Positions 1 through 11,455 of a stretch of 51,674 nucleotides of DNA are shown here, in pieces. Below the pieces are notes generated by a model, which ran no database searches, was not told the origin of the DNA, and was given only the letters and a program-made list of their open reading frames with translations. Origin of the DNA: Firmicutes bacterium CAG:631. GTDB taxonomy: Bacteria > Bacillota_I > Bacilli_A > RFN20 > CAG-631. Positions within the stretch are counted from its first letter, which is position 1. Each line of letters opens with the position of its first letter. Both the position numbers and the translations under genes were made by a program. The DNA lies in the NCBI GenBank assembly GCA_000433015.1, contig HF998023.1, positions 58,474-110,147 on the forward strand, given 5' to 3'.

Positions 1-7
1 TTTGTTT

Positions 8-14
8 CACCTCT
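8..14 (-). promoter_or_regulatory. Ribosome binding site of a leftward gene starting outside the window
   Basis: The minus strand reads AGAGGTG and then seven bases up to the window edge. This is the same Shine-Dalgarno form used by several genes here (for example the DUF4127 and cdaA genes). A leftward start codon is therefore expected just beyond position 1. The gene itself is not visible. Confidence 0.5.
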
Positions 15-49
15 ATTAATCTTGTTATCAATAATATGGAAATTTGCAA

Positions 50-130
50 ATAAAAACTTTTAAAATTAAAGGAAAACATTTTAGAATTCCTTTAATTTTG
101 AAAGTTAGAGTTGGAAAAATCCAACTCTAA
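50..130 (-). terminator. Double hairpin terminator after nifJ
   Basis: Two perfect inverted repeats follow the nifJ stop on the minus strand. The first has a 10-bp stem (105-114 with 121-130). The second has a 12-bp stem (62-73 with 88-99) and is followed on the minus strand by a U-rich run (AGTTTTTATTT). The second is the likelier intrinsic terminator, because the first lacks a clean U tract. Confidence 0.6.
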
Positions 131-133
131 ACT

Positions 134-3100
134 TTATTCTGCCATTTTTTTCAATTTATTCCAACGTCTCATGGAATAAGTTTTATTAGCATCGAGTAAT
201 GCTTGCGCATTTTCAGGGTTTACCTTTGGTAATTGATTATAACGTGTTTGAGATAAAATATAATCAAAATATTTATCAAAATTAGGTTCTTTGCAATCAA
301 TTTGTAAAGGATTCTTTCCTTGTGCTTCTAAGCGTGGATCAAATCTAAAGATTGGCCAGTATCCACATTCTGTAGCATCACGTTGTGATTTTTGATGGTT
401 AATTAATCCACCTTTAATACCATGTTCAATACATGGAGAATAAGCAATGATTAAAGATGGACCATTGTAAGATTCTGCTTCTTTTAAAGCTTTAATGGTT
501 TGATTAATGTTTGCACCCATCGAAATTTGAGCAACATAAACATGTCCATAAGCCATAGCAATGGAAGCTAAATCTTTTTTCGCTGTCTTTTTACCAGCGG
601 CAGCAAATTTAGCAATTGCTCCAGTTTGTGTGGATTTAGAAGCTTGTCCACCTGTATTAGAATAAACTTCAGTATCTAAAACTAATACGTTAATATTTTC
701 GTTACAAGCAAGAACATGATCAAGTCCACCATAACCAATATCATAAGCCCATCCATCGCCACCGATAGACCAAATGGATTTATTTACTAAATCACGGCTA
801 TAATCAAGTAATGCTTTAATACCTTGGTTAGAACTAGCTTGAACTAAAGTAATGATTTTATCTTTTAAGGTACGAGTAACTTCACGATTTGTTTGATTTT
901 CAAGATATTGATTTAAAACATCTTTTAATTCATCTTCACAACCATCGATATTTTCTAAAATAATGTTGCGAATATCATTTAACTTAATATCTGTTGCAAC
1001 ACGCATACCATAAGCGTATTCTGCATTGTCTTCAAATAAAGAGTTTGCCCAAGCAGGACCTTCGCCATTTTCATCTTTGACAAAAGGAGTAGATGGAACA
1101 GAACCACAATAAATGGATGAACAACCTGTTGCGTTACCAACAAGCATATCTTTTCCAAATAATTGTGAAATTAAACGATAATATGGTGTTTCACCACATC
1201 CAGCACAAGCGCCAGAAATTTCAAAATATGGTTTTAAGAAAGAAGCGCCCTTGAAGGTGTTTGTATTGAAATAATTAGAACGGTAAGGAACTTTTTGATA
1301 ATAGTAATCAGCAGAAGCAGATAGATGTAATTCGTGTTTGACATCTTCCATTGTTAAAGCTTTTTGACCAGCTTTTCCAGGACATTCAGCAACACATAAT
1401 CCACAACCAACACAGTTATCTGGAGAAACTTGAATTTTGAATTTTAAACCAGCCATGTTTGGACCTAATGCTGGAATGACATCATCTCTACCATCTAATG
1501 GAGCATTAGCTACTTCTTCTTCTGTAGCTAAGAATGCACGAATGGTTGCATGTGGACAAACCATGACACATTTTCCACATTGAATACAATTTTCTTTGTG
1601 CCAATGAGGAACTTCGGTTGCAATCGTTCTTTTTTCTTTATAAGTAATGTTTGGTTGCATACTACCTGTTAAAAGATCCCCTTTAACAAAAGCAGATACA
1701 GGTAAATCATAACCTCTTAAGTGGTTGATTTCTTCAACATAATCATCAAAATATGGATCTTCTGTTTTTCTTTCTACTTTATGGACTTCTAAGTTTTTCC
1801 ATTCTGGTTTAACAGGAACGCGTTTTACTTTTCCGCCCTTATCAATTGCTAAATAGTTTAATTTAACAATTTCTTCACCTTTTTTGCCATAAGATTTTTT
1901 AGCAGCTGCTTTCATCAATTCAACAGCTTGGTCATAAGGCATAATATTTGCTAACTTAAAGAATGCTGATTGAAGAATCGTATTGGTTCTTCTTCCCATG
2001 CCAATTTTATGAGCAATGGAAGTAGCATCAATAATATAGAATTTTGCTTTCTTTTCTGCTAATTGCTTTTTAAAACTATTTGGAAGATTTTGTTCTAGTT
2101 CTTCTGGAGTAAAGGTCGTATTTAATAAGAAAGTACCACCTTTTTTCAAACTCTTTAACATATCATATTTAAAGACATAAGAATCTAAAGAACAAGAAAT
2201 TAAATCAGCATGTTCAATATAGTAGGTTGAGTGAATTGGTTTTTTACCAAAACGTAAGTGAGAACGTGTTGCTCCTCCTGCTTTTTTAGAGTCATATGCA
2301 AAATATGCTTGAGCATATAAATCAGTATTATCCCCAATAATTTTAATGGAGTTTTTATTTGCAGATACTGTTCCATCAGAGCCGAGTCCATAGAATAGAC
2401 AAGATGTATAATCAGCAGCAACATGGAATGATTCATCTACAGGAATGGACTTAAATGTGACATCATCATTGATCCCTACAGTAAAGTCTGTATGTGCATT
2501 TTTTGATTTCATGAAATCAAATACGGATTTGATGTGTTTTGGTTGAGTATCTTTGCTAGATAAACCATAACGGCCACCAATAACAGTAATTTGATTGCGA
2601 TTCATTTGTTTTAAAGCTGCAACAACATCTAAATATAATGGTTCGCCTGTTGCACCCATTTCTTTTGTCCGGTCTAAAACAGCAATTCTTTTTACAGTTG
2701 CTGGTAAAACAGAGACGAGATGTTTAGCAGAAAAAGGACGATATAAATGAACTTTAACAAGACCTACTTTTTTACCTTTTGCGGTTAAAGCATCTACAAC
2801 TTCTTTTGCTGTTTCAGTTACAGATCCCATAGCAATGATGACATCTGTTGCATTTTCAGCACCATAATAAGTAAATGGAGCGTAATGACGTCCTGTCAAT
2901 GCACTAATTTTATCCATGTATTTTTCAACAACGCCAATGACTTTATCAAAGTGAGCATTTTGTGCTTCTCTTCCTTGGAAGTAAATATCGTCATTTTCAG
3001 CACCACCACGAGTTAAAGCATTGGTGTGTGGATTTAAAGCATTTTTACGGAAACGTTCAACTGCGTCTTTATCTACTAAAGAAGCAAGTTCGTCATAATC

Positions 3101-3658
3101 CCAAGTTTCAATTTTTTGAATTTCATGAGAGGTTCTAAACCCATCAAAGAAACTAACAAAAGGATAAGAAGCTTCAATTGCTGATAAATGAGCAACAGGA
3201 GCTAAATCCATAACTTCTTGCACAGAATGCGCACAAAGCATTGCAATTCCTGTTTGACGAACAGCATAAATATCTTGATGATCTCCAAAAATAGATAAAG
3301 ATCTAGTTGCAATAGCTCTTGCTGAAACGTGGAAGACAACAGGTAATAATTCACCAACACATTTATAAATGTTAGGAATCATTAAAAGTAATCCTTGTGA
3401 AGCGGTAAAGGTTGAAGCTAAAGATCCAGCTTGTGCAGCACCATGAACGGTACCAGCAGCTCCAGCTTCAGATTGCATTTCTACAACTTTAACTTTTGTT
3501 CCAAAAATATTTTTGCGACCAGCAGCAGACCAAGCGTCTACATACTCAGCCATTGTTGATGATGGTGTAATTGGAAAAATCCCTGCAAATTCTGTAAAGG
3601 CATAGGCAACATGCGCGGCAGCGGTATTTCCATCCATCGAAACAAATTTTCTTGCCAT
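134..3658 (-). CDS. nifJ: Pyruvate:ferredoxin (flavodoxin) oxidoreductase, single chain
   Basis: The enzyme oxidatively decarboxylates pyruvate to acetyl-CoA and reduces ferredoxin, the central pyruvate step of anaerobes. At 1174 residues it has the normal length of the fused one-chain form. It carries the N-terminal PFOR core (ITPSSTMAEYVD near residue 30), two [4Fe-4S] ferredoxin clusters (CIQCGKCVMVCP near 688, CVGCGLCVAECPGK near 748), and the C-terminal thiamine diphosphate domain with CAGCGETPYYR near 817 and NATGCSSIYCGS near 840. The start is ATG 3658, because GAGGAGGAAAATT precedes it directly; an in-frame TTG at 3673 lies within that Shine-Dalgarno region. It stands alone, with a TATAAT-like -10 at 3712-3717. 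I see no frameshift or missing cluster cysteine. Confidence 0.97.
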   Translation of the reverse strand: MARKFVSMDGNTAAAHVAYAFTEFAGIFPITPSSTMAEYVDAWSAAGRKNIFGTKVKVVEMQSEAGAAGTVHGAAQAGSLASTFTASQGLLLMIPNIYKCVGELLPVVFHVSARAIATRSLSIFGDHQDIYAVRQTGIAMLCAHSVQEVMDLAPVAHLSAIEASYPFVSFFDGFRTSHEIQKIETWDYDELASLVDKDAVERFRKNALNPHTNALTRGGAENDDIYFQGREAQNAHFDKVIGVVEKYMDKISALTGRHYAPFTYYGAENATDVIIAMGSVTETAKEVVDALTAKGKKVGLVKVHLYRPFSAKHLVSVLPATVKRIAVLDRTKEMGATGEPLYLDVVAALKQMNRNQITVIGGRYGLSSKDTQPKHIKSVFDFMKSKNAHTDFTVGINDDVTFKSIPVDESFHVAADYTSCLFYGLGSDGTVSANKNSIKIIGDNTDLYAQAYFAYDSKKAGGATRSHLRFGKKPIHSTYYIEHADLISCSLDSYVFKYDMLKSLKKGGTFLLNTTFTPEELEQNLPNSFKKQLAEKKAKFYIIDATSIAHKIGMGRRTNTILQSAFFKLANIMPYDQAVELMKAAAKKSYGKKGEEIVKLNYLAIDKGGKVKRVPVKPEWKNLEVHKVERKTEDPYFDDYVEEINHLRGYDLPVSAFVKGDLLTGSMQPNITYKEKRTIATEVPHWHKENCIQCGKCVMVCPHATIRAFLATEEEVANAPLDGRDDVIPALGPNMAGLKFKIQVSPDNCVGCGLCVAECPGKAGQKALTMEDVKHELHLSASADYYYQKVPYRSNYFNTNTFKGASFLKPYFEISGACAGCGETPYYRLISQLFGKDMLVGNATGCSSIYCGSVPSTPFVKDENGEGPAWANSLFEDNAEYAYGMRVATDIKLNDIRNIILENIDGCEDELKDVLNQYLENQTNREVTRTLKDKIITLVQASSNQGIKALLDYSRDLVNKSIWSIGGDGWAYDIGYGGLDHVLACNENINVLVLDTEVYSNTGGQASKSTQTGAIAKFAAAGKKTAKKDLASIAMAYGHVYVAQISMGANINQTIKALKEAESYNGPSLIIAYSPCIEHGIKGGLINHQKSQRDATECGYWPIFRFDPRLEAQGKNPLQIDCKEPNFDKYFDYILSQTRYNQLPKVNPENAQALLDANKTYSMRRWNKLKKMAE

Positions 3659-3876
3659 AATTTTCCTCCTCAATGCAATATTTTTTATATTCTATAAAAA
3701 ACACCGTTAATATTATACACTATACTTCACGTTTTTTCATCTAAAAAATAAATAAAATTGATTAAATTGTGTAATTTTATTTCAAAATCAATAAAAAAAT
3801 GATTCAATAGTCCTTAAATTAGGTAAAGAAACAATAAAAACAAAAATGATTTCATATAATGAAATGGTGATCTTTA

Positions 3877-4887
3877 ATGAAAAAGGCCTATGCAAAAATT
3901 AATTTAGATGCAATTTTATATAATTATCGACATTTGAAATGTCAATTTCAAAAAAATATTATTGCCGTATTAAAGGATGATGCTTATGGATTAGGTGCAG
4001 TCCCAATAGCAAAACATTTACAAAACGAAGAAGGCATTGTTTTTGCTGTTAAAGATCTTCACGAGGCTATCCAACTTAGAAAAGCAAAGATTATAAAAGA
4101 TATTTTAGTTTTAGGTGTATTTGAAAAAAAAGATCTTTCTAAAATTAAAAAATATCACTTACAAGTCATTGTGACAACCTTAAAACAACTAGAAGAGTTA
4201 AAAGATACATCTATTTCTTTTCATCTTAAAGTCAATACAGGAATGAACCGATTAGGGCTATCTATTGAAGATTTTAAAAAAGCTTTTTTCCTTTGCCATC
4301 ATCCTCCTCAATATTGTTTAAAAGGGATCATGACACACTTTGCTACAGCAGATGAAAATCATAAACAATATCAAGTCTTCAAAGAAGCTTTACAAGGTTT
4401 AGATTGTTCTTCTTTGATGATTCATTGCTTTAGTTCTAATTCTTTACAACAAGATGATTTGACCAATTATTGTCGTGTTGGGATTCGGTTATATGGTCTT
4501 TTTAAAAGAGATTTAATGTTAAAAAATGCTTTAGAAATTGAATCCCCTATTGCACACATTCAAAAAGTTTATCCACATGATTTTGTAGGATATGATTTTC
4601 AATACGAAGTAAAAGAAAAAGGGTATGTGTACATTTTACCTTTAGGATATGCTAATGGTTGGGGAAGATTTGTAAAAAGTTATGCTTTTTTTGAAAATAT
4701 TTATTTAGAGCAAGCAGGAACCATCTCCATGGATTATACCGCTTATTTTTCTACACAAAAAATAAAAAAAGATACGATTTTAGAACTTGTCAGTTTACAT
4801 GTTCCCATTGAACAATTAGCTGATTATAATCGTATCAGTATTTATGAAATTTTAACACGTCTTCGTTTAAAACGCATTTATTTGTGA
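3877..4887 (+). CDS. alr: Alanine racemase
   Basis: This PLP enzyme interconverts L- and D-alanine for peptidoglycan. The PLP lysine is Lys33 in AVLKDDAYGLG, where the usual family text is VKANAYGHG, so the residues after the lysine are unusual. The catalytic tyrosine of the second domain is seen in VGYDFQY near residue 239, followed by the family block ILPLGYANGWGR and later ISMDYTAY. At 336 residues it is shorter than the common 360-390. The start ATG follows GGTGATCTTTA, a weak ribosome site. Its 3' end overlaps the convergent rlmH by 10 bp, with no terminator between. D-alanine production implies a walled cell. Confidence 0.93.
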   Translation: MKKAYAKINLDAILYNYRHLKCQFQKNIIAVLKDDAYGLGAVPIAKHLQNEEGIVFAVKDLHEAIQLRKAKIIKDILVLGVFEKKDLSKIKKYHLQVIVTTLKQLEELKDTSISFHLKVNTGMNRLGLSIEDFKKAFFLCHHPPQYCLKGIMTHFATADENHKQYQVFKEALQGLDCSSLMIHCFSSNSLQQDDLTNYCRVGIRLYGLFKRDLMLKNALEIESPIAHIQKVYPHDFVGYDFQYEVKEKGYVYILPLGYANGWGRFVKSYAFFENIYLEQAGTISMDYTAYFSTQKIKKDTILELVSLHVPIEQLADYNRISIYEILTRLRLKRIYL

Positions 4888-5324
4888 TATTGCGTATGAT
4901 TGAGAATCGAAAAAGCACGATAGATTTGTTCTAAAAGTAAAATTCGTGTTAACTGATGAGGGAAAGTCATTTTTGATAAACTTAAGGAAAAATGATGAAA
5001 AATATTTTCAGAAAGACCATAAGAACTTCCGATAATAAACGTAATATCTGAAGTTCCACTAGATTGGATTTCTTCTATTTTTTGGGAAAGTTGAATACTA
5101 TCTAGCATTTTTCCTAAAATAGCCAGTTGAATTACATATCCCTTACAATATTTTACAATTTCTTTAGCTTCTTCTTTTAATGCCAAATCTTTTGGAAGAT
5201 GAGAAGCTTCTTTAACTTCAATGATCTCAATTTTACTAAATTTAGATATTCTTTTAATATATTCATTTGCCGCTTCTTTTAAATATTTTTCTTTTAAATT
5301 ACCAACACAGACAATTCGTATCAT
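4878..5324 (-). CDS. rlmH: 23S rRNA (pseudouridine1915-N3)-methyltransferase RlmH
   Basis: This SPOUT-fold methyltransferase acts on pseudouridine 1915 of helix 69 in 70S ribosomes. The diagnostic C-terminal blocks are present: IIGSSYGLSENI (SAM-binding knot), then KMTFPHQLTRILLLEQIYRA and the terminal YHK. The N-terminus (IRIVCVGNLKEKYLKEA) is also typical. At 148 residues it is slightly shorter than the usual 155-159. Its ATG overlaps the stop of the upstream exonuclease gene in an ATGA, which implies translational coupling. It ends tail-to-tail with alr. Confidence 0.96.
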   Translation of the reverse strand: MIRIVCVGNLKEKYLKEAANEYIKRISKFSKIEIIEVKEASHLPKDLALKEEAKEIVKYCKGYVIQLAILGKMLDSIQLSQKIEEIQSSGTSDITFIIGSSYGLSENIFHHFSLSLSKMTFPHQLTRILLLEQIYRAFSILNHTQYHK

Positions 5325-5857
5325 ACGGAAACTTTTTCAGGCTCAATCGCTTCTAAATAATCAATAATATGTAAAATAGCGCGACAATCAACTAAAGAAT
5401 TATGGAAAGAAGTTTCATTAAACCCAAGTTCAGTAGAAAGAGCTTTTAAATTTAAATGTTTTGGATTTAATCTTTCTTTGGCAATTTCTTGAATGTCAAC
5501 CCAATTCATATTTTGTAAGTGGAAATGATATTTATCAAACATGAGTTGAATCATTCTTTTATCAAAATCATATCCATAGGCGTAGATGACATCTGCATCT
5601 TTTAATATTTGATAAATTTCCTGAATTAATCTTCTTTCGCTAATGCCTTCTTTTTTTAATTTTGCTAAATTGAGATGGGTTAAACGTTGAACCACCATTG
5701 GAATTAAGTTCACATTACGATTGTAAAAGTTGACTTCTTTTTTTTCGTTATTTTCAATAATAATCGCTGAAAATTGTGTGATTTTTAATTCTTCTTTGGC
5801 GTGTGCAGAATTTCCCTCAATATCTAAAATGACGACTTTTTGATACTGCAATAACAC
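5321..5857 (-). CDS. DnaQ-like DEDDh 3'-5' exonuclease
   Basis: A stand-alone 178-residue exonuclease domain of the DnaQ/RNase T type. The metal-binding signature is visible in order: Asp and Glu in VILDIEGNS (residues about 10-16), an Asp in YGYDFDKRM near 95, and His plus Asp in FHNSLVDCRA near 155, which marks the DEDDh subclass. The start is GTG at 5857 with AGGTGG about nine bases upstream; no better ATG is available. It lies 15 bp after nagA and overlaps rlmH by 4 nt, so the three genes probably form one transcript. The substrate (DNA or RNA) cannot be read from the sequence. Confidence 0.82.
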   Translation of the reverse strand: MLLQYQKVVILDIEGNSAHAKEELKITQFSAIIIENNEKKEVNFYNRNVNLIPMVVQRLTHLNLAKLKKEGISERRLIQEIYQILKDADVIYAYGYDFDKRMIQLMFDKYHFHLQNMNWVDIQEIAKERLNPKHLNLKALSTELGFNETSFHNSLVDCRAILHIIDYLEAIEPEKVSV

Positions 5858-5872
5858 CCTTTAAAACCACCT

Positions 5873-7006
5873 TTATTTGACTTTTTGTCCTTCTTTATAG
5901 ACAGATAGTAAGGTAAGATTATCTTTATCTAAACAAACTAAATCTGCTTTTTTATTACGAGCAATCATACCACGATCTTTTAGTTTTAATAATTTTGCTT
6001 GATTCGTTGAACTTGCTTTTGCTAAACCAATTAAATCAATATCAGCAAATTGCGCTAAATTTTTTACAGCTTGATCCATGGTAAGTAAAGATCCAGCTAG
6101 AGGACCAGTTGTTAAATAAGCAGCGCCATCTTTTTTAATCACATCAAGACCACCAAGCATAAAATGATCTTCATTGGTGTGTTTTCCACTTAATGAATCC
6201 GTTACAATCATGAAACGATCTTGTCCAACAATTTTATAGAACGTTTTAACGACATCTTTATTGACATGAATGCCATCTAAAATCATTTCTGTGTGCAATT
6301 CATCAAAATAGAAGGAAGCGGTAACGACACCAGGATTACGATGGTGATGACCACTCATCGCATTATGGGTATGGGTTGTGCTTGCAAGTCCATAGGGAAT
6401 GGCTTGTTGTACTTGAGCAAAAGTTGCATCTGTATGTCCAGCAGAGCAAACAATGCCATGTTCTGTTGCATATTGAATGAAAGGTAAAGCATTTTCTTTT
6501 TCAGGAGCTAATGTAATATAACGAATGTTTTTCTTAGAAGCTTTAATCATTTTTTCTAATTGTTCAATGCTTGGATCAGCAATGAATTTTTCATTTTGTG
6601 CCCCTTTATATTTTAAAGCAATATAAGGACCTTCTAAATGAATTCCTAAAAGAGAAGGAATATGTTTTTTCGCTTTTGCAACGGTTCTACAAACTCTTAA
6701 TAATGATTTGATATCCGCCGTTAATGTAGTTGCTAAAAAACTGGTGGTTCCTTCTTGATATAAAGAATTTGCAATGGTTTGCAATTGTTCTTCATTTGCA
6801 TCCATAAAATCATAACCACCTGAACCATGAATATGAAGATCAATGAATCCTGGCATTAAAATATTGCCATGCATATCATAAACATCTTGATCTTCTCCTT
6901 GATAAGTACCAGCACAAACTTTTGTAATTTTTTTATTTTGAATTACTAAATAACCATTTTCAATTACTTTTTTTTCAGTAACAATTTTTGCATTTTTTAA
7001 AATCAT
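5873..7006 (-). CDS. nagA: N-acetylglucosamine-6-phosphate deacetylase
   Basis: NagA hydrolyses GlcNAc-6-phosphate to glucosamine-6-phosphate and acetate, used in wall recycling and amino-sugar catabolism. The amidohydrolase landmarks occur in order: PGFIDLHIHGSGGYDFMD (metal site, near residue 53), GIHLEGPYI (metal Glu, near 122), SAGHTDAT (near 188), THTHNAMSGHHHRNPG (near 207), EMILDGIHV, and the catalytic Asp in IVTDSLSGKH near 268. At 377 residues it is of normal length. The ATG at 7006 follows GGGTGATTG. A TATAAT -10 lies at 7026-7031 on this strand, without a clear -35. No nagB is adjacent. Confidence 0.95.
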   Translation of the reverse strand: MILKNAKIVTEKKVIENGYLVIQNKKITKVCAGTYQGEDQDVYDMHGNILMPGFIDLHIHGSGGYDFMDANEEQLQTIANSLYQEGTTSFLATTLTADIKSLLRVCRTVAKAKKHIPSLLGIHLEGPYIALKYKGAQNEKFIADPSIEQLEKMIKASKKNIRYITLAPEKENALPFIQYATEHGIVCSAGHTDATFAQVQQAIPYGLASTTHTHNAMSGHHHRNPGVVTASFYFDELHTEMILDGIHVNKDVVKTFYKIVGQDRFMIVTDSLSGKHTNEDHFMLGGLDVIKKDGAAYLTTGPLAGSLLTMDQAVKNLAQFADIDLIGLAKASSTNQAKLLKLKDRGMIARNKKADLVCLDKDNLTLLSVYKEGQKVK

Positions 7007-7098
7007 TTTTCAATCACCCACTCACATTATAACCTTTTTTTTAAAAATAGGAAGGAATTTCAATTCATTTTCATGTATAATATACTATGGTGATGAAA

Positions 7099-7752
7099 AT
7101 GAATAAAGTGATTTTCCAAATTTATCCACATTTTATTAAAAAAATGGAAGAATTTTACTTAGAAAATGAAAAGAAAGAAAAAGTTGATATTGTTTTTGTT
7201 GGAGATTCAATGGTTGAACTTTTTGACTGTTCAACTTTAAATTTGCCCCAATATAAAATTTATAATCGTGGAATTATTAGTGATAAAAGTGCTGGGGTGC
7301 TTCTATCTTTTGATGACCGCGTTTTAGCATTGAGCCCCAAATTAGTGGTGATGGAAATTGGTTCCAATGATATTTGTGATGGTTATACATTAAAGCAAAT
7401 TCAAACGAATTTGGAAGATATCATTCAAAAGCTAAAAGAAAAAAATATTCCTTTAATTATTTTAACAACTTTGCCCCCTTGTTATTATAGTGCACCACAT
7501 GTTGATCCGATTTATCGTGAATGTCGTGATATTGAAAAAATGGAGGAACTTAATCGAATTATTCTTTCTTTAAGCAAAGATAATCCATTCGTTCATGTTT
7601 TAGATATTTTCCCTATTTATGCCGATAAAAATCAATCTTTAAGAGTGGAAGATACATTAGATGGGATTCATTTGACCCCTCTTGCTTATCAACGAATGGT
7701 TGAACCTTTACGTCAACGCATTCTTGAAGTGATGAAAGGACAAAATGTATGA
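7099..7752 (+). CDS. SGNH/GDSL-family hydrolase
   Basis: A cytosolic-looking esterase of the SGNH superfamily (217 residues, no signal peptide). The family blocks are FVGDSMVELFD (nucleophile Ser, block I), YNRGIISDKSAG (block II Gly), VVMEIGSNDICDG (block III Asn) and DGIHLTPLAYQ (block V Asp-His). ATG 7099 is preferred because GGTGAT lies about six bases before it; the upstream in-frame ATG 7087 would be practically leaderless behind the TATAAT at 7076-7081. It is the first of a probable run ending at 11413, and its stop overlaps the next start as ATGA. The substrate is unknown. Confidence 0.85.
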   Translation: MNKVIFQIYPHFIKKMEEFYLENEKKEKVDIVFVGDSMVELFDCSTLNLPQYKIYNRGIISDKSAGVLLSFDDRVLALSPKLVVMEIGSNDICDGYTLKQIQTNLEDIIQKLKEKNIPLIILTTLPPCYYSAPHVDPIYRECRDIEKMEELNRIILSLSKDNPFVHVLDIFPIYADKNQSLRVEDTLDGIHLTPLAYQRMVEPLRQRILEVMKGQNV

Positions 7753-8144
7753 TGAAAGTATGGACTCAAATCCCAACGTGGGGAATTATTGTGATTATTA
7801 TTGGCGTTGTTTTTATTTTAGCAACAATTGCTTTTATCATTCTTTTAAAAAGATATTTGAAACGAAAAAAAGAATTTTTAGAAGAACAAAAAGTTATTGA
7901 TAGTTATTATAAAAATATCATTGATGCTGTTGGCAAAATTCAAAACATTGAAAAAGTAGAACAAGTTGGTTCTCGTCTATCTTTTTATTTAAAAGATCAA
8001 TCTTTATTACAAGTAGAAGCTTTAAAAGAAATTCATATCACAGGAATTGTAAAAACATCTAAAAAAGTCACATTAGTTGTCGGTGAAATGGCTGCTAAAT
8101 ATGCTCAATTCATTCAAGAAGAAATAAAAAATCAAGAGGTGTAA
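7749..8144 (+). CDS. Membrane-anchored PTS EIIB-like protein lacking the phosphorylated cysteine
   Basis: A single transmembrane helix (residues about 12-33, IIVIIIGVVFILATIAFIIL) is followed by a basic stop-transfer stretch and a domain resembling the EIIB domain of glucose-family PTS permeases. IIDAVGKIQNIEKVEQVGSRL aligns with the EIIB pattern in which a Cys normally precedes the TRLR-like motif; here that cysteine position is valine. Established: phosphotransfer by EIIB needs the cysteine. Inference: this is a non-catalytic or regulatory relative, like the small EIIB-like proteins annotated in Mollicutes. Its ATG overlaps the SGNH stop, and dut follows after two bases. Confidence 0.6.
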   Translation: MMKVWTQIPTWGIIVIIIGVVFILATIAFIILLKRYLKRKKEFLEEQKVIDSYYKNIIDAVGKIQNIEKVEQVGSRLSFYLKDQSLLQVEALKEIHITGIVKTSKKVTLVVGEMAAKYAQFIQEEIKNQEV

Positions 8145-8146
8145 TT

Positions 8147-8659
8147 ATGAAAAAAATCGCACAATTTTTTAAAGTTAGTTTTGATCAATTTTTTATTGAT
8201 TTTTCAAATCTTTATCCAAGCGTTAAAGAAAAAGAAATTCGAGAAATTTATAACAAAATTATGCTACCTAAAAGAGCCACACAAGGTTCGGCAGGATACG
8301 ATTTTTATACCCCTGTCATGATTACATTAAAACCGCATGAAAGTATTCAAATTCCCACAGGAATTCGTGTAAAAATTGAAACAGGATGGCTTTTACAAAT
8401 TTATCCAAAAAGTAGTCATGGAATCAAATATCGTTTACAATTAGACAATACTGTCGGTATTATTGATAGTGATTATTTCTTTGCTAAAAATGAAGGGCAT
8501 ATTTTAGTATCTATTTCGAATAATTCAAATGAACAAAAAACGCTAAAAATTTTTCCTAACAAGGCATTTTGCCAAGGAATTTTTATGGAATACGGCATCA
8601 CGATTGATGATGAAACCAACGAAAAAAGAATAGGCGGCTTTGGCAGTACAAAGCAATAG
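8147..8659 (+). CDS. dut: dUTP diphosphatase-like protein (trimeric dUTPase fold)
   Basis: Hydrolyses dUTP to dUMP, keeping uracil out of DNA and feeding thymidylate synthesis. Trimeric dUTPase motifs are present: GSAGYDFYTP (motif 1), YPKSSHGIKYRL (motif 2, where PRSG is usual), DNTVGIIDSDYF (motif 3 with the catalytic Asp and base-stacking Tyr), and the C-terminal RIGGFGSTKQ (motif 5). There is an N-terminal extension of about 45 residues before motif 1, and motif 2 is atypical, so a dCTP-deaminase-like or divergent specificity is possible. The Shine-Dalgarno GAGGTG overlaps the stop of the upstream gene. Confidence 0.85.
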   Translation: MKKIAQFFKVSFDQFFIDFSNLYPSVKEKEIREIYNKIMLPKRATQGSAGYDFYTPVMITLKPHESIQIPTGIRVKIETGWLLQIYPKSSHGIKYRLQLDNTVGIIDSDYFFAKNEGHILVSISNNSNEQKTLKIFPNKAFCQGIFMEYGITIDDETNEKRIGGFGSTKQ

Positions 8660-10816
<2,157 letters not shown>

Positions 10817-10820
<4 letters not shown>

Positions 10821-11413
10821 CAGACATCATTAAACGATTTAAACATGAATTAGAAAAAGTTCAAAAATTGCCCACAAAACCATCTTTATTATTACATACT
10901 TGTTGTGCAATGTGTTTTAGTTCTTCTTTTTTACAAATCAAGGATTATTTTCAAGTTGCTGTTTATTATTTTAATCCTAATATTTATCCATTAGAGGAAT
11001 ATGAAAAAAGAAAAAATGAAGTTCTTCGCTTGATTGATATTTTTGAAAAAGAATATCAAGTAAAAATTGATTTTATCGAAGAAAAGAAAGATTTTAATGA
11101 TTATTTACAATGTAAAATCCATCAAAAAGGATGTCAAGATTGTTTACATTTACGATTGCTTTATAGTTTTCAATATGCAATGCAGCACCATTATGATTAT
11201 GTCACGACAACATTAACTTTAGGTCGTTTAAAAGATTCTTCTTTGATTAATAGTTTAGCCTATTCTTTACAACCAATGTTTCCAACTGTTCATTATTTAT
11301 ATAGTGATTTTAAAAAAAATAAAGGAATTGATTTAAGCTTACAATGCAAGGAAAAATATTCTATTTATGCACAATGTTATTGTGGTTGTGAAAAATACGA
11401 TAAAAAGGATTAA
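10817..11413 (+). CDS. queH: Epoxyqueuosine reductase QueH
   Basis: Reduces epoxyqueuosine to queuosine in tRNA; QueH is the cobalamin-independent, iron-sulfur enzyme that replaces QueG. The cysteine pattern is clear: LLHTCCAMCFSS (near residue 28), CQDCLHLRL (near 100) and a C-terminal YAQCYCGCEKY. TTTLTLGRLKDSSLIN is the conserved central block. 198 residues is usual. It overlaps queA by four nucleotides, which completes a three-gene queuosine module. No preQ1 synthesis genes (queCDEF) are in the window, so preQ1 may be made elsewhere or imported. Confidence 0.95.
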
Positions 11414-11455
11414 AATGTATTTCAAAAGGTTGATTTTTATGATGGAGGACTTACT

